A stretch of DNA of 64,000 nucleotides from Tetragonia tetragonoides (lineage: Eukaryota; Streptophyta; Magnoliopsida; Caryophyllales; Aizoaceae): NCBI GenBank assembly GCA_038025085.1, contig CM076141.1:16494001-16558000 (forward strand), given 5' to 3'. The position numbers and the translations under genes are program-made. The notes beneath the pieces are model-generated. The model was not told the origin of the DNA and did not search any database. It saw only the letters and a program-made list of their open reading frames with translations. Every line of letters begins with the position of its first letter. The stretch's first letter is position 1. This document shows, piece after piece, positions 1 through 12,351 of this stretch.

Positions 1-439
1 TGGCGGACATGAGAGGACTGTGGTCATGTATGTCCAACATTTTCCATCTTATTTTTGTTTTTGGAAAATGGTAAGTTTTCATTCCACTCTCCAAAGGGAT
101 ATCGGAATAGTACCCTCAGATTGAAAGATACAAGGATATCAGTGTGATATCCAAGTTACATATTTCCAAACAGCCAAAGTAAGAACCAAAGGAAAAAAAA
201 AAAAAAAATCAACAGAAAATCCAAGGGATACAATTTAACTAACACCAAGCAATCTATCTGTCTTCATAGTATCATCCAGCTCTTTGTCTTGAATAGCCAG
301 CATACAGATACAAACATTGCATTGTACAGCCCGCATAATTTGCTGAGGTGATCTCTTCTGTCCTCTGAATATTCTGGCATTTCGTTCAAGATTTTCCATC
401 TTATTTGGTCCTTTACGTATTTCAAAAAAAACTCGTATA
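1..439. other. AT-rich stretch without a recognised gene
   Basis: No coding motif or recognisable repeat boundary was found here. There is a run of about 17 A at 190-207. A 62-codon minus-strand frame at 264-452 has no recognisable motif and looks like chance. It may be intronic or intergenic DNA of the GH1 gene whose last exons begin at 3924. Confidence 0.4.
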
Positions 440-532
440 GCGGCCGCAACATGAGGTCACTTCAAACAAGTATGACGTATCATACTAACGTCATGCTTAG
501 TTATATAGAGGTGAGCTCATGTTGATGCGGCC
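440..532. repeat. Short imperfect inverted repeat
   Basis: The arm starting GCGGCCGCAACATGAGGTCAC is answered about 90 bases later by GTGAGCTCATGTTGATGCGGCC, its near reverse complement. A smaller ATGACGT/ACGTCAT pair lies in the loop. This could fold as a hairpin and may be a small MITE remnant. No target-site duplication was identified. Confidence 0.5.
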
Positions 533-1021
533 TCATAAAAAACATATTCAACATCTTATTAACAACATAATAAGTTAATTTTTTTTTGGTAAAGGTCAGT
601 GTGATCTATTTACCAACTAGTGGGAAAATGAAAATAACAAGCTAAGGGAGAAAAGTGGGAAACAAAGAACTACCTTCTAGGAAGGGTGCTCATCCCATAA
701 CTTCTTAAGCCTCAAAACCACTAAACAGACAAGTGTTATTTACAATAGGCTATCTACATAATTTTTGTCTCTACTCGAGAGTTTCCCTAGAGCACCAAAT
801 CTAATTCTGGTTTTAATTTCCTGACAAATTTGCTTGCACACAGCTTCAATGGGTTTTGACACTCCCTGGAATATTCTACCATTTCTCTCTATCCATGTAT
901 GATAGATGAGTGCAGCAATACATGCTGCAGTTACTCTTTTCTTGCTTCCGCAGTAGCTCTTCTTGTTCTCAAGCCATCTACACCATCTGCTACCATCAAC
1001 TGAGAAACCAGTTACTCCAGC

Positions 1022-2995
1022 CTAGCTAGCCACCCTTGTCTTCAGTTCATTGACCCATGCACAATCAAAGAAAAGGTGCCTATGAGACTCATCTTCTGCC
1101 TTGCAAAGTACACAGATTGGGTCAGTTTGCATTTGAAAAGTGGTAATCATCCTGTCTTTGGTGAGTAGCCTGTTCATACTAGCTAGCCAAACAATGAAAC
1201 AATGCTTGGGTACTGACGTTCTATTCCATATGAGTTTGAATCCCTTACACTCACTTGTTGTTGCCTTGAGGAACATGTAGCCCTCTGCAACTCTGTACTG
1301 CTTCTGCGTGCTTCTCCATGGACAGTTTTCTGGGAACAGGGTCCTCATTGCCATTAGTCTCTTTATATACCAGCTGCTATCACTTGCGATTTCAACTCCC
1401 CAGAATTCCCTACCCTTCATTTACACACCATCAATCCATCTTACCCAAAGGTGATCCTCCTTTCTTGCTAGAGCCCACATAAGCTTAGCCACTACTGCTT
1501 TGTTCCACTCTTGGCAACTTTTAATATTTAATCCACCTTGCTTCCTTTCCCTGCAAACTAAGTCCCAACTAACTAGTGAGATTTTCTTGTGTGTGTTATC
1601 TGAGCCCCACAAGAACTTCCTGCAGACTGCTTCAATCTCTCTCACTATGCTTTGAGGCAGCAAGAAGATTGAAGCCCAGTATATATGGATGGAGAGGAGC
1701 ACGGAGTTTATTAATTGGACTTTCCCCACATAAGAAAGATGCCTAGAGCTCCAACACCTCACTCTAGCTGTAATTTTATCAATTAAGAATTGGCATTCAC
1801 CTCTAGTCCACTTGGTAGGAGAGAGGGGCATACCCAAGTATCTCATGGGAAACTTTCCCTCCTGGAAACCAGTTAAGTTGTGTATCTGCTACTTAACATC
1901 ATTTCCCACCCCATTCATGAAGATGTCAGACTTTATTTGATTAGCACATAACCCAGACACACTAGAGAAGTGTTTAAACCCCTCCATAATTCTCTGCACA
2001 GATGGTACATGACCTTTGCAAAATATCATTAAATCCTCTGCAAAACAAAGGCTCACTAATTTCAACTCCTTACACAGAGGATGAAATCTAAAGTCTTGCA
2101 ACTCACTGGCCATGTTTAAGGTCCTTGTCAGATACTCCATGATGATAACAAAGAGTAGAGGTGAGATAGGGTCACCTTGTCTCAAACCTCTTCCCCCTTT
2201 GAAGTAACCTTGCAAGCTTCCATTCATTGCTATGGTAAAGCTGGTTGTTCTTACACACTTCATAACCCAATCACAAAATGTTGATGGAAAACCAAGTCCT
2301 CTCATCATTTCTTCCACAAAATCCCAATAAATTGTATCATATGCCTTCCTCAAGCCAATTTTGAAGAGACATCTAGGGAAAATGTTCACTTTTCTGTTGT
2401 AAAGTCTAAATAAATCTTGACTAATAAAGATATTATAAATTATGGTTCATCCTTTCACAAAAGCCCCTTGGTTGCCATCAATAATAGAAGGGAGAACAAC
2501 AGCTAATCTAGAGCAAAGCATTTTGGAAATGCAATTATACAAAGTATTACAACATGCTATTGGCCTAAAGTCACTTGGCCTAGAGGGACACTCAACTTTA
2601 GGAATCAAAGAAATTATTGTGGAATTTAGTTGTGTGAGCATCATACCTGACTTGAAGAAATCAAGTACAACATCTGTAATGTCATCACCAATAATCTCCC
2701 AGGCAGCTTTAAAGAACCCACTGCCATAACCATCAGGCCCTGGGCTCTTACAATGAGGTATTGAAAAAAGAGCACTCTTTACTTCCTCCCTTGTGAGTGG
2801 CTTGATGAGTGCGATTTTCTGCTCAATGGTAAGAAAATTCCCTCTTTGCATAATACTCTGACTGATTACTCCTCTATCCTGACTAGTAACTCCAAGCATT
2901 TGCTTGTAAAATTGCTGAAACTGATCAGTGATAAGATCTGGGTCATGAAGCCAAGCCCCATTCTCATCTTGTATTGCATTAACCCTGTTCTTCAA
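1022..2995 (-). pseudogene. LINE reverse transcriptase ORF2 remnant
   Basis: The reading frame is broken into four pieces: 2447-2995, 1889-2389, 1421-1846 and 1022-1420. The first carries the RT entry motif KSPGPDGY and the block DFRPIACCNTLYNCISKML. The second has GLRQGDPISPLLF and the catalytic box, read here as CFAEDLMIF. The family normally has F/YADD, so the first catalytic aspartate has become glutamate. The third has the MRYLGMPL thumb motif. The last is a zf-RVT domain (CVLCKAEDESHRHLFFDC). The known role is target-primed reverse transcription of the LINE RNA. With the frameshifts and altered active site this copy cannot work. Confidence 0.9.
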
Positions 2996-3029
2996 TCTTC
3001 TGGTTTTAAGGACATCATGAATATACTTA

Positions 3030-3324
3030 GGGCTCGTTTACTTACTTGCAATCAAATGCAATGCAATGCAATCAATTTATAGAGTATATGTGGGGTGAAA
3101 AGTGAAGGAGTGGGAGGAGAGGGATGGAAAAAGTGGGGTTGATTGAATTATCCAATGTAATTACAATTGCTCAATTTTTTCAATGTAATGGTGATTACTT
3201 TGGATGATGTAATCAAACTCACTTTTCCTATCTCTTTTCACTCCTTCCTTTTTTTCCACCACACATTTACTCTATAAAATAATTGCATTGTATTAAAATT
3301 GATTGCAAGGAAGTAAACACCACC
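3030..3324. mobile_element. Tourist-like (PIF/Harbinger) MITE inside the LINE
   Basis: The left end reads GGGCTCGTTTACTTACTTGC; the reverse complement of the right end reads GGTGGTGTTTACTTCCTTGC. Both continue CAATCAA. The element is flanked by TTA on both sides (3027-3029, 3325-3327). Removing it restores the LINE pre-RT coding sequence (RDQNNK then YIHDVLKTRR), which proves insertion after the LINE arrived. It is 295 bp with no coding capacity. A TTA target duplication is typical of PIF/Harbinger MITEs. Confidence 0.88.
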
Positions 3325-3723
3325 TTATTGTTTTGGTCTCTCAAGCCAATCCAAGTTGCTTTACTCTTTTGTTGAAGGAAAGTTTCAGCTGCCAGTGACA
3401 GCTTTTTGAACTTATCACTAATTGCATGCATGAATTTATTATGTTTTTGAATTTATTATATCTTAACCAATTGTTGGTCGACAAATAATTTTCATAGCAA
3501 CTAGTTATTAGCAATCAATAATTCAACAAGATCAACCTTGTCACAACTAGATAACAATAGAAGTGTTCAATTGTGATTGAAACAATGATCTCTTTTAGTG
3601 CCTCAATGGCACACTTGTCTTTGTAACTGTTTATTGCCAAAGGTATCATATTGGCATTATTGGAAGATGGAATAAAATCACGAATTATTTTCTAAAAAAA
3701 ATTATTTCGTTTAGTTTTTTTTA

Positions 3724-3871
3724 GATATATATGTGTTCAGGTTTTACTTGATTAATCTCATACGCCCTGAAGTTAATGATTAGGAAAATCTTTAATAGCT
3801 CTGATAAGATTCGAACCTGAAACCTGTAAAATAGTTCTCAAAAGTTGTACCATCTGAGTCAACCCTTCAGG
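3724..3871 (-). mobile_element. tRNA-derived SINE
   Basis: On the minus strand a box A-like TGACTCAGATGGTA is followed about 40 bases later by a box B-like GGTTCGAATCT, the internal pol III promoter spacing of tRNA-derived SINEs. The tail runs to an A-rich stretch at about 3710-3724. It lies in the intron before exon 10 of GH1 copy A. Edges are approximate. Confidence 0.65.
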
Positions 3872-3923
3872 GTTAAGATGATCTCTTTTAGTAAAGGTTG
3901 ATTTACATTTTAATTGATTGCAG

Positions 3924-6002
3924 ATTTTAAACATGGTAGTTCAACAGGTCCGGCACTGCCAACAGGGGTGAGAAATAACTTCCATGCATTATAACTGAAG
4001 TAGTTGGATTTTATATTCTTACATTTTCTATTCTCTCTCATATGTAGGCGTCGTTTCAGAATACACCATGGGGTTTACAAGGAGTATTGGAATACTTCCA
4101 AGAAGCTTACAACAACCCTGCTATCTTTATCCTTGAAAACGGTTCTCTAGCTCGCTTTGCTTCGCTTCTCTTCCTGTTTTTGGTGGTTGCTTGTGAGTTG
4201 CAAGTTTTCGATTTTAAAAATTTATTATCTCCTTATATAGAAAAGAAAATTTAGAGCACAATTTTTTTTCATCATAGTTGTCCACTTAGTTTTTAAAAAT
4301 GTCAACTGAAAACTAAAAATCAAAATTTGTGAATTTCTAAAACTGATTTTTACTTTAAGGAAAATCCAAAAACTCAAAACTAAATACCACCCCAAACCGT
4401 TTTGTTTTTTGACGATCTAATTAATAAATGACATTTGAATGGAATAATTCGCGGACAGGTCAAGTGACAGATTATGAGGTGGCTGTAAATGATCCAACGA
4501 GGGTACAATATTTGCAAGATCATGTTGGCGCTTTACTTGATGCAGTGAGGTAAGACAAGTTTCGGCAGTGTCCTTTGTATTCTAATGTGTTAATCTTCTT
4601 GGACGAAAATTTTAAAAGTTGAGGAATGATTTATGTTTTCACACCAAAATGGGATAAAAAGTTAGAGCATCTTATGTAGTAAATTTTTTTGATATTGTAG
4701 TATAAAATCTTTTACTAGAATTTTACTGCAATTTCAAAATTTTACTAAAGTTTCAAAAAATGAAGTACAATCCAATTTCTTTATTTATTATTTTATTTTT
4801 TTTAACTTCTAAAGACGAGGGGATCCATCTTCGAAAAATGTAGACCATTAGGCCTGAAAGTTATCATTAACAGAATTGTCATATGACATGTGTATATATA
4901 CGATCTTATAAAACAAGTAGGAACTGCTAAGAGAATGAGAAATTTGGGCGAAAATCCTATTAAGTTTACCATGATTTGCTAAAAAAACCATAATTGATCT
5001 ACTCGATTTCGTTTAATACCCCGTAAAAAAATCAAAAACATGATAAATCCCATTATTGTTGTCTTTTCCGGCCATATTTTGGCGAAAATATGATTGTTAT
5101 CCCTCACAAGAGGGTATGTGAAGAATATTATTACACTCTAATTACTACTTTGAGAGCTTGTTAACTGCGATCATTTCGGCATCACGACAAATATGCCCCC
5201 ATAGGGTAAAAGAAAGTGTAGTTTAACATTCACATGAGGACCCTCGTAGCGCATATCAGTCATATTTTTCCAAATATGGCCCAAAAAGACAATAGGGGAT
5301 TAACCATTTTATTTTATTTTTCCAGGGGTATCGAAGAAGTCGAATAGATTAAGAAGTTTTTAGCAAATTTTTGTGAACTTTAAGGGAGTTTTGCCAATTT
5401 TCAATTTGCTAAAATCATGTTTGGGTATATTATATGATTATTGAAAATAATTTTTGTTATCTATGATAAAGTATGATTAAGGAAATTGGATACAAAAGCT
5501 TTTTACATGGTCCAACATATAAAATGGCTTCTTTGAATGTCAAATATATGATGTTTGGGTTCGAGCAATCCAATCAGCAAACTCCACAATCTATCAATTG
5601 GAGCAACAAATTGTAGCAATTAGCTACAAATGATTTGTGAGAGTTGAGAACTGCCTTTAATCAAATTTAACAAATTAAACTTCACAAATTTGAACCTTAA
5701 TCTCTTTTGTACAAATGTTTTGTAGAAACGGATCAAATACAAAAGGGTATCATGTATGGTCATTCTTGGATGTGATCGAGATGTTCGGGAACAGAAGCAG
5801 CTTTGGGTTATATTATGTTGATTTTGATGATCCGAATTTAACAAGATCTCCAAAGTTGTCTCAACGTTGGTATTCAAGGTTTTTAAAGGGGGCTAATGTT
5901 ACCATAGATGATGATGAAGGCAACAACCAATCACAAAGTGTACCTACCATATTTACAACCATACCTTGGAATGATGTGGATAAGCAAAACTTGGCAACTT
6001 AA
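3924..6002 (+). CDS. GH1 beta-glucosidase copy A, last four exons only
   Basis: Exons with GT-AG junctions lie at 3924-3967, 4048-4141, 4459-4549 and 5726-6002 (stop TAA). They correspond to exons 10-13 of the 13-exon plant BGLU11-type GH1 gene. Exon 11 carries NTPWGLQGVLEYF and ends FILENG, the GH1 nucleophile motif (glutamate of I/T-ENG). Exon 13 carries [14 protein letters not shown] and [12 protein letters not shown], the conserved C-terminal sugar-binding region. GH1 enzymes remove glucose from beta-glucosides or, in some plant clades, transfer it from acyl-glucose. No frameshift is seen in these exons. Exons 1-9, with the acid/base residue, are not in the window: they lie left of base 1 or were lost when the LINE region formed. 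The exon 12-13 intron contains an inverted-repeat element. Either a distal fragment of a gene with a very long intron 9, or a pseudogene. Confidence 0.8.
4936..5405. mobile_element. Long-terminal-inverted-repeat (Mutator-like) element in copy A intron 12
   Basis: About 130 bases at each end are inverted copies. The left arm begins near AAATTTGGGCGAAAATCC and the right arm, reversed, near GAAAATTGGCAAAACTCC. Both then continue through a GATACCCC/AATACCCC block and a GGCCATATTT block. Long inverted ends with no coding capacity suggest a MULE-type MITE. I could not fix the target duplication, so edges are approximate. Confidence 0.6.
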
Positions 6003-6298
6003 TAATAATAAATGCTACATCGTTGTAGCTATCAATTATCACTATTTGTATAATGCAACAATAGTTGCACTTGGAGTTTACTCTTGTTTTGTTCGTTTTT
6101 AGTTGTTTCTATAGTAATTTTTGATCAATTGAGGATGGTGGTAGACCAAATAAAACAAAAAAAAAATAAAATAGAGGAGTATAATTATGTGCTCCATCTG
6201 TAAACTCCAAGAGGACTTTGTACTTGCATCTTCAAGTTACTTACATTTGTTTTTACTTACCTTTGTTTTTGCTTTTGACATAATTTTTAGGCTTATCA

Positions 6299-6338
<40 letters not shown>

Positions 6339-6363
6339 GGAGGAGGAGGAGGAGGAGGAGGAG
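6299..6363. repeat. Compound microsatellite (ATT)n then (AGG)n
   Basis: About 13 ATT units pass directly into about 8 AGG units, downstream of the copy A stop codon. A related ATT run sits at the equivalent place downstream of copy B (24577-24618), showing that the 3' flank was duplicated together with the gene. Confidence 0.95.
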
Positions 6364-6414
6364 GGGGGGAAGAGAAGGTAGTTAGTAGATTTACAAAGAT
6401 TAAACAAAAAGAGC

Positions 6415-6595
6415 GAAAGTGTGGTTTTAGTTGATAAAGCTTTCACACCTCTAACCACGAGGTTTAGGGTTTAAAGCTCATCCTCTTCAATCTCAGGATT
6501 GAGGGTAAAATTTATTTTATGGATCATAAGACTAACCTCTCTCCCTTGATGTAAAGGGCCAAAGAGCCCATCTATCTTGCCTATTTAAAAACAAA
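6415..6595 (+). mobile_element. SINE-like element downstream of GH1 copy A
   Basis: A box A-like TAGTTGATAAAGC is followed by GGTTTAGGGTTTAAAGCTC, a degenerate box B, with the CTCTAACCACGAGG stem typical of plant tRNA-derived SINEs between them. It ends in an A-rich stretch near 6590. No clear target duplication was found. Confidence 0.5.
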
Positions 6596-7120
6596 AATCA
6601 ATTAAAAACTAACTAATATATTTAACAATAAATAACTTTCTATTTTCTATACCCATCAAAAGACTTTTGTTTTGACATGATTGATTTTTTTTTTTCTCTC
6701 ATATTTTAAGTCAAGATGAATCAATTTAGGCTAATTTGGTAAATTAATGTTTGCAATAGAAACCAATCACAATTTAGTAATGAATAAATGTAACACCTCC
6801 GAATTTACAACGATTTCCTGGGAGCTATCAACGTCAATATACATGACTCGACACCACTGAACCGTCCCAAACCCGAGGGTTGCTACTGCAACATTTATAG
6901 CTAAGGAATAATGCTAAGCAGAAAGAAAAGCTAGGTATCAAAAGGGAGCAAACTAAACAAACTAAAACGAATTAGAACATTAATATCAGAGTTGTCGATA
7001 AAGTGAACTTAAGTCCATTAAAATATTATTACAAATTTGCCTTCAAGGGCACAAACCAAAATCCCACAAACCTAAAGAAATAAACAGTCTATCTAGAGAA
7101 CAAGCCCACATCTAAACTCC

Positions 7121-7640
7121 AAGGCTACACGTCCTCACTCAGCAACACATGCACTTTGGTTTCCGTGACAGGAAACAAGGTACAGAAGAAAAGAGAAGAA
7201 ACAAAAGAAAACAAAAATCAGATAAACTGAATAAACGTTGTCCATACTCCATACCCAGTAAAAACACTTTCGCAAACCTTACCTGAGTTTTAGAAGAATC
7301 ATTTAAATTCATTTGCATGCACAAGTAATCATACATTCAAGCACACGTATACTCGATATTCAATTACATGCAATTATTTTTTTGAGGCTACACGTCCTCA
7401 CTCAGCAACACGTGCACTTTGGTTTCCGTGACGGAAACAAGGTATAGAAGAAACAAAAGAAAACAAAAATCAGATAAACTGAATAAACGTTGACCATACC
7501 GAGTAAAAACACTTTCGCAAACCTTACCTGGGTTTTAGAAGAATCATTGAAAATCATTTGCATGCACAAGTAATTATACATTCAAGCACACTTGCATACT
7601 CGATATTCAATTCCATGCAATTCTTGCTTAGTGATCAATT
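7121..7640. repeat. Tandem duplication inside the LTR
   Basis: The block beginning GGCTACACGTCCTCACTCAG appears at about 7123 and again at about 7386, each followed by the same roughly 250 bases with small differences. The partner LTR has this block once, so the duplication arose after insertion. Confidence 0.85.
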
Positions 7641-10600
7641 GAACACAACTAGACAATCCATCTTGATTAGAGTAATAAGAGAGCGAATACAACATCGATT
7701 ACCCATACTGTTCATCGATTGATATTGACATGCCACGGACTTACTCTAGCGTATAATCACACCATCTCTAACATAATAAACGATACATAGAGAATTAACA
7801 AATGGGGAATAATCCATGTCGAACACGCTACGAGGTGTCCATAAGTAACTTGGGAATCACGCATCCCTAGACTACACCAATTATATATAATCTCGATTGC
7901 TCGACTACTACTAGGGATCCATTAAGAGTCTTATTCTCATTTACAATTCAATTCACATAATTTGCATTGGTTGACTTAGTGGTACTACGAGACCACGACT
8001 AACTACTTCATTTCATGCTTATGACAATGAATAGTAAATAACGATGATAATGACATTTATGCATACAACGAATGATCATGCTTGATATATGTCTAATGAA
8101 ATTTCGGCAGCACTTAGGCAGTAAAACATGATATCCAAAATTTCACATTCAACAAATATATCCAACAAAGTATAATATGTGCTCATTAGCACTCAATAAT
8201 AACCCATTTCATTTAGCACATATAATATGGCATAATAATACTGATAATCTCCATCACATAACTTATTCAATAATTAGCATATGAACTAATTAATTAATGA
8301 AACTTCATAAACTCAACATGCTCATTATAATTCATAACTAGTATGTACCCCATACGTCGCACGGGTAAAATTGCTTTTGGTTAATCATTTCATACTTATC
8401 ACAATAATTTCTTTTCTTTCATGTTCTTGCCTTATTGTTTTTAGTTACCTTTGTAGTAGCAACTTAATGTAATTAAACCACAATAAATTAGGTTTGTTTA
8501 TCCTAACCACCAACAATAACTCTTAAATAGTCACTGTGGTCGACGGTGGATACCCTTGCTTGTGAATAAAAAAAACAATAACTCTTAAATATATTTTCTA
8601 AAGGAAAGTAATAATCTGTCATTTGTTTCACTTCTAGACTTCTAGTGCGTGAAGGACAAAACTTTAATGAACAGTTTACCAATTTGGTCAAGGGAACTTG
8701 TATTCTGAATTTCTATCACCAAAAAATTTCGTCGAGCAGTCATTTAACTCTTATTATCTAATTTGTGGCATCTTTTGTTGAAAGCAAATAAAAAACATTA
8801 ACTTCATAATACATCGTGAGCATAACTCCTGTGTCCCTTTAAGCAAGTCCATGGATAATACAAAAGAACAATTATCTTCGTTTGTACATGATAGCTACTC
8901 CTATATTGAAAGCTCTAGGCTCCTCTATACGTATATACTGCATTATACATATACCTTTTTTGGGTGAAGGTGAGGGCTAAGCCCATGACATAATAATCCT
9001 CTTTGAAAAGAAAAGACCTATTACATCATCAGTTAAGATTTGTGCAAGTCCATCCAGAGGAGCTTCAAAAACATGAAGGCCTAGAGGTAGAAAAATCATG
9101 TAGTTAGGGAACCAATCGTGAACAACCTTTACTTCCCACTTTCTTAGAAAAGTTCCTTGCACAGCTCAATAAACACACGCTTTAGGTTGGATGCGCTTAT
9201 TACCTTGTTGAGCAAAAGAATTGCTATATCGAGCGAAAAATTTGTCTATGTCCCTTGTCCTAAGGAATAGTCAAGTCTTCAAAATTGCTACTAACTTTGC
9301 ACAAACCGAGGTATACTCACCCACTTTTACTCTAATAGTACCTTCGTTGTTCAACATCGTGCTACAATGCAGACTAATGTTGGACGTTGACCTTTTCCAT
9401 ACAGTTAGCCAGCACATTTCTCTCTTTGTGTTCGAATTGACAGGTGATCAATATCTCAATTTCATTGGTATTCCTTGCCATAAAGAGAGCTAAGAATAGA
9501 CACAATCAGCAATCCTTGGCAAGAATCCTTACCCTGAAATATGTTCGGGATTCTCAATATGCTTCCAAAATAACACCTCCCTCTTGTCTACCAAAGAAAA
9601 AAAAGTGTTGTTTCCAACAGAGGAAAGCAATTACTAACATCAAAATGAATACAAACAGAACAATCAGTGGATCGGAAAATAGATTATACTCCTTACCTCC
9701 CTAAATGATTAACCCATCTTTTCTTAGTCCAGAGCCAAATGAATACAAACAGAAGAATACAGTGGATCAGAAAATAGATGATACTCCTTACCTCCCTAAA
9801 TGATTGACCCTTTTTTAGTCCATTTTTGTTTTTCTTTGTGGTAGTTGCAATTTTTGGAGAGCCAAGCAAGTAAATTAGTAGTCTGCAGAAGCACACACCA
9901 CAAACTTACAATTTTCAGTAAAAAATATAATTATCATGAGAAGTCATCAAAAATAAAAAGAGCAAATATGGCAGTTAGTATTCAATGGGAGTTAAAAAAT
10001 CTTAACAATCACATAATCAGTAACATTATTCCAGAATAACGTGCTTAAGGCCAAGCCAAAGATACACCCATAGAACTTACTATATTCGTCCATTGAAAAT
10101 CAATCTCCCACTTACCGTACACCCTACTCATCACCGGCACCCCCAGGTCATGATGCTACATTCATCACCATTGACAAAAGCCCTTTTAGAATTTAATTCA
10201 ATGATCAGATATGAAGCTCATTGACTTCTTAATTCTCCAGGTTGTCAGATGTGGTTGATTTGAAACCCTTCTGTACAGAGATGGGCATCTTAACTAAGAA
10301 TCTTTTTTTTCCCTAACGCAATGAATCATGTATATTAAGCATATTTTAACTCTAGCAGCTTTACATTGTCTTGTAATCCTACAACTCATGAAGTCATGTT
10401 TCTGATTAACTTTTTTTGTTCATCATTTTTCTGATTAACTTGAGAAAGACTATGAATCTATTCAATTGAAAGCACTGGGTCCGAAACATATTCAGAGGCA
10501 ACTTCAGGATCTCCTATTTCATTAAAAACCTCTATAAAACATTTTTTGTACTACTGCAAGAATATAAACTTAATTAGAAAATCAGAATCCATAGAAGATC

Positions 10601-11972
10601 GTAGCATTAACTTGTCAAATACTATAAAGTTTAAAATTTAATTATAGTACATAGGGTAGACCATTTAAAGAACAAAGCCAATTTTATGCCTCACAATACA
10701 CAGATTAGAAATACCTTTATTGCATTCTTCTGCCCAAGCATATCAATAAAAGGAATTTACAGTCTCTGTTGCTTAGTAGACACACAAATGATGACATTTG
10801 GCAAATAATCCAAACCCAATTCACATGTTTAAAGAAGGGGGTATAAATATTAGCACAAAATGATGGTTTTTCACCGTCGTTCTGAGTTTTCAATAGCTCG
10901 GTCTTCGGAAATAATAGAGTCGGGTTAAGCAAATTGGGACAAAGGGAGGAGGAGAGGGTGGGGTAAGGGGACCACGCATTAAAGAAGTGGCAGAGGGGGG
11001 AGGGGGGGACCACTCACTTGCCCATAATTCTTTGATGTCATTCACGTGCGCAGCCTACTACTACTCAAATAAGCCTTAAAACCAAAACATAAAACAGTTT
11101 TTAGTTTTTAAATAATTTGAAACTGTACCCGAACAGGGCCTAAACTAATGTGGCCTTTCACTATATTAAATTCAATGTGTGTCATACATAAAAGAATCAA
11201 CAACCGAGTACTATCTAACAACGTAATCGGGGAGGGAAGAGTGCCAAAGTCAAAGAATACCTGGGAAAACAGATGAAAGCAAGAGACAGTGAACTAATGA
11301 CTGGAGCGCCTGTACATATAGCTGAGAATTGGTCAGTGTGATATGCAAATAGGGAAATTGCGTCTCATTGGAGACCTATTACAATGAAACAGATAACGCA
11401 TTTTATGGATCAAAAGGGTCTTTCAAATTACCTCTCACTTTCAAAGGTCAGTGGCAAACTGGATTGTATGATGTTGGTTGACTAAGACCAAGCTGGAGAA
11501 GGAGAAAATGTTGAGCAATTGCATCAATAGTTGCAAACAGAAGTATTACCACATGACAATTGGGAAATTGAGAGAATGGTGAGATGAGGTACCCCTCTAC
11601 CTTTACGCCACCTCATGAAAGATGTTTCATTTTCCTCCATTTTGTAATTAATTTGATTTTTCTGTATCACAATCACAATAAGCAATAAATACCCAATTGC
11701 AAAATTAAATTGAGGTCAGAGGTTAAGAGAGAAACCAATGTAATAGGCGTTGAATTCTTATATAATATACTCTAATTCACATTTTGGATAACGTAACTGA
11801 AGAACAAAAAATTGTAGACAATCAATAGTAATTAATTTCAAATTAAAGGTGAGGGAATTAGTAACAGTTAAATTAGAGGTACTCAATTGACAAAACCCAT
11901 AAACCTCGCCGGTTAATCCCGAAACAGACAAACAAAGAAACGACATTAAAAGAAAAGAATAATGAAACTTAC

Positions 11973-12320
11973 AATGCATTGAAGCCTACAGTTACCACAC
12001 ATTCTTGGCGGTTCATCTTCTTTTTGGAGCATGATGAAACGGTAGAGAGATTGGCTGTCAATTGGATTCTGGTGTTTTGTCATTAGTGTGGATATGCGTT
12101 TCTTTTTTTATTTCTTCGTGATAGAGGGCGTTTGGGTCCCCGATTGCCAGGTAGTGCCCAATGGCAACGCCATATCTGATATGAGGGAAGGAGAGAGAGT
12201 GGATGAGCAACAATTGATGGTGAGAGGAGCGTTAATGGTGGGTGAAGCGTTTTTCTTTTCCTGTTACTGGTTTACAAAAGGAATTAATGGGCCCAATTGT
12301 AGTGAAACGGTGTAGTGAAA
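11973..12320 (-). other. Possible captured gene 5' end (promoter and first exon)
   Basis: On the minus strand a TTGGGCCCATTAA motif, common upstream of plant housekeeping genes, precedes by about 270 bases an ATG in a short open stretch (MNRQECVVTVGFNAL). That stretch runs into ATTGTAAGT, a consensus donor site. No product is recognised and downstream exons were not convincingly traced. Capture of host gene pieces is known for Helitrons; that this is one is inference. Confidence 0.3.
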
Positions 12321-12351
12321 CGGGTTGTTGAGTAATTAGCCCGTTTTCTTT

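Larger units (their letters stand above)
579..3440 (-). mobile_element. Degenerate L1-type LINE (non-LTR retrotransposon), 5' truncated
   Basis: Minus-strand frames spell reverse-transcriptase blocks in the right order from about 3430 down to 1022: the pre-RT linker, RT domain, thumb region and a C-terminal zf-RVT domain. A run of T at 579-587 on the plus strand matches the poly(A) tail expected at the 3' end of a minus-strand LINE. The endonuclease and ORF1 are absent, so the copy is 5' truncated. Several frameshifts and stops make it non-functional. A Tourist MITE (3030-3324) interrupts it. The element lies upstream of the surviving exons of GH1 copy A, either in its intron 9 or at the point where that gene was cut off. 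Confidence 0.9.

Noticed and set aside
5620..5877. 85-codon minus-strand frame
   Set aside because: It lies antisense to exon 13 of GH1 copy A and has no motif of its own.
10717..11013. 98-codon minus-strand frame with a Pro/Ser-rich start
   Set aside because: No family recognised, no splice or promoter context, and located in Helitron filler; likely chance.
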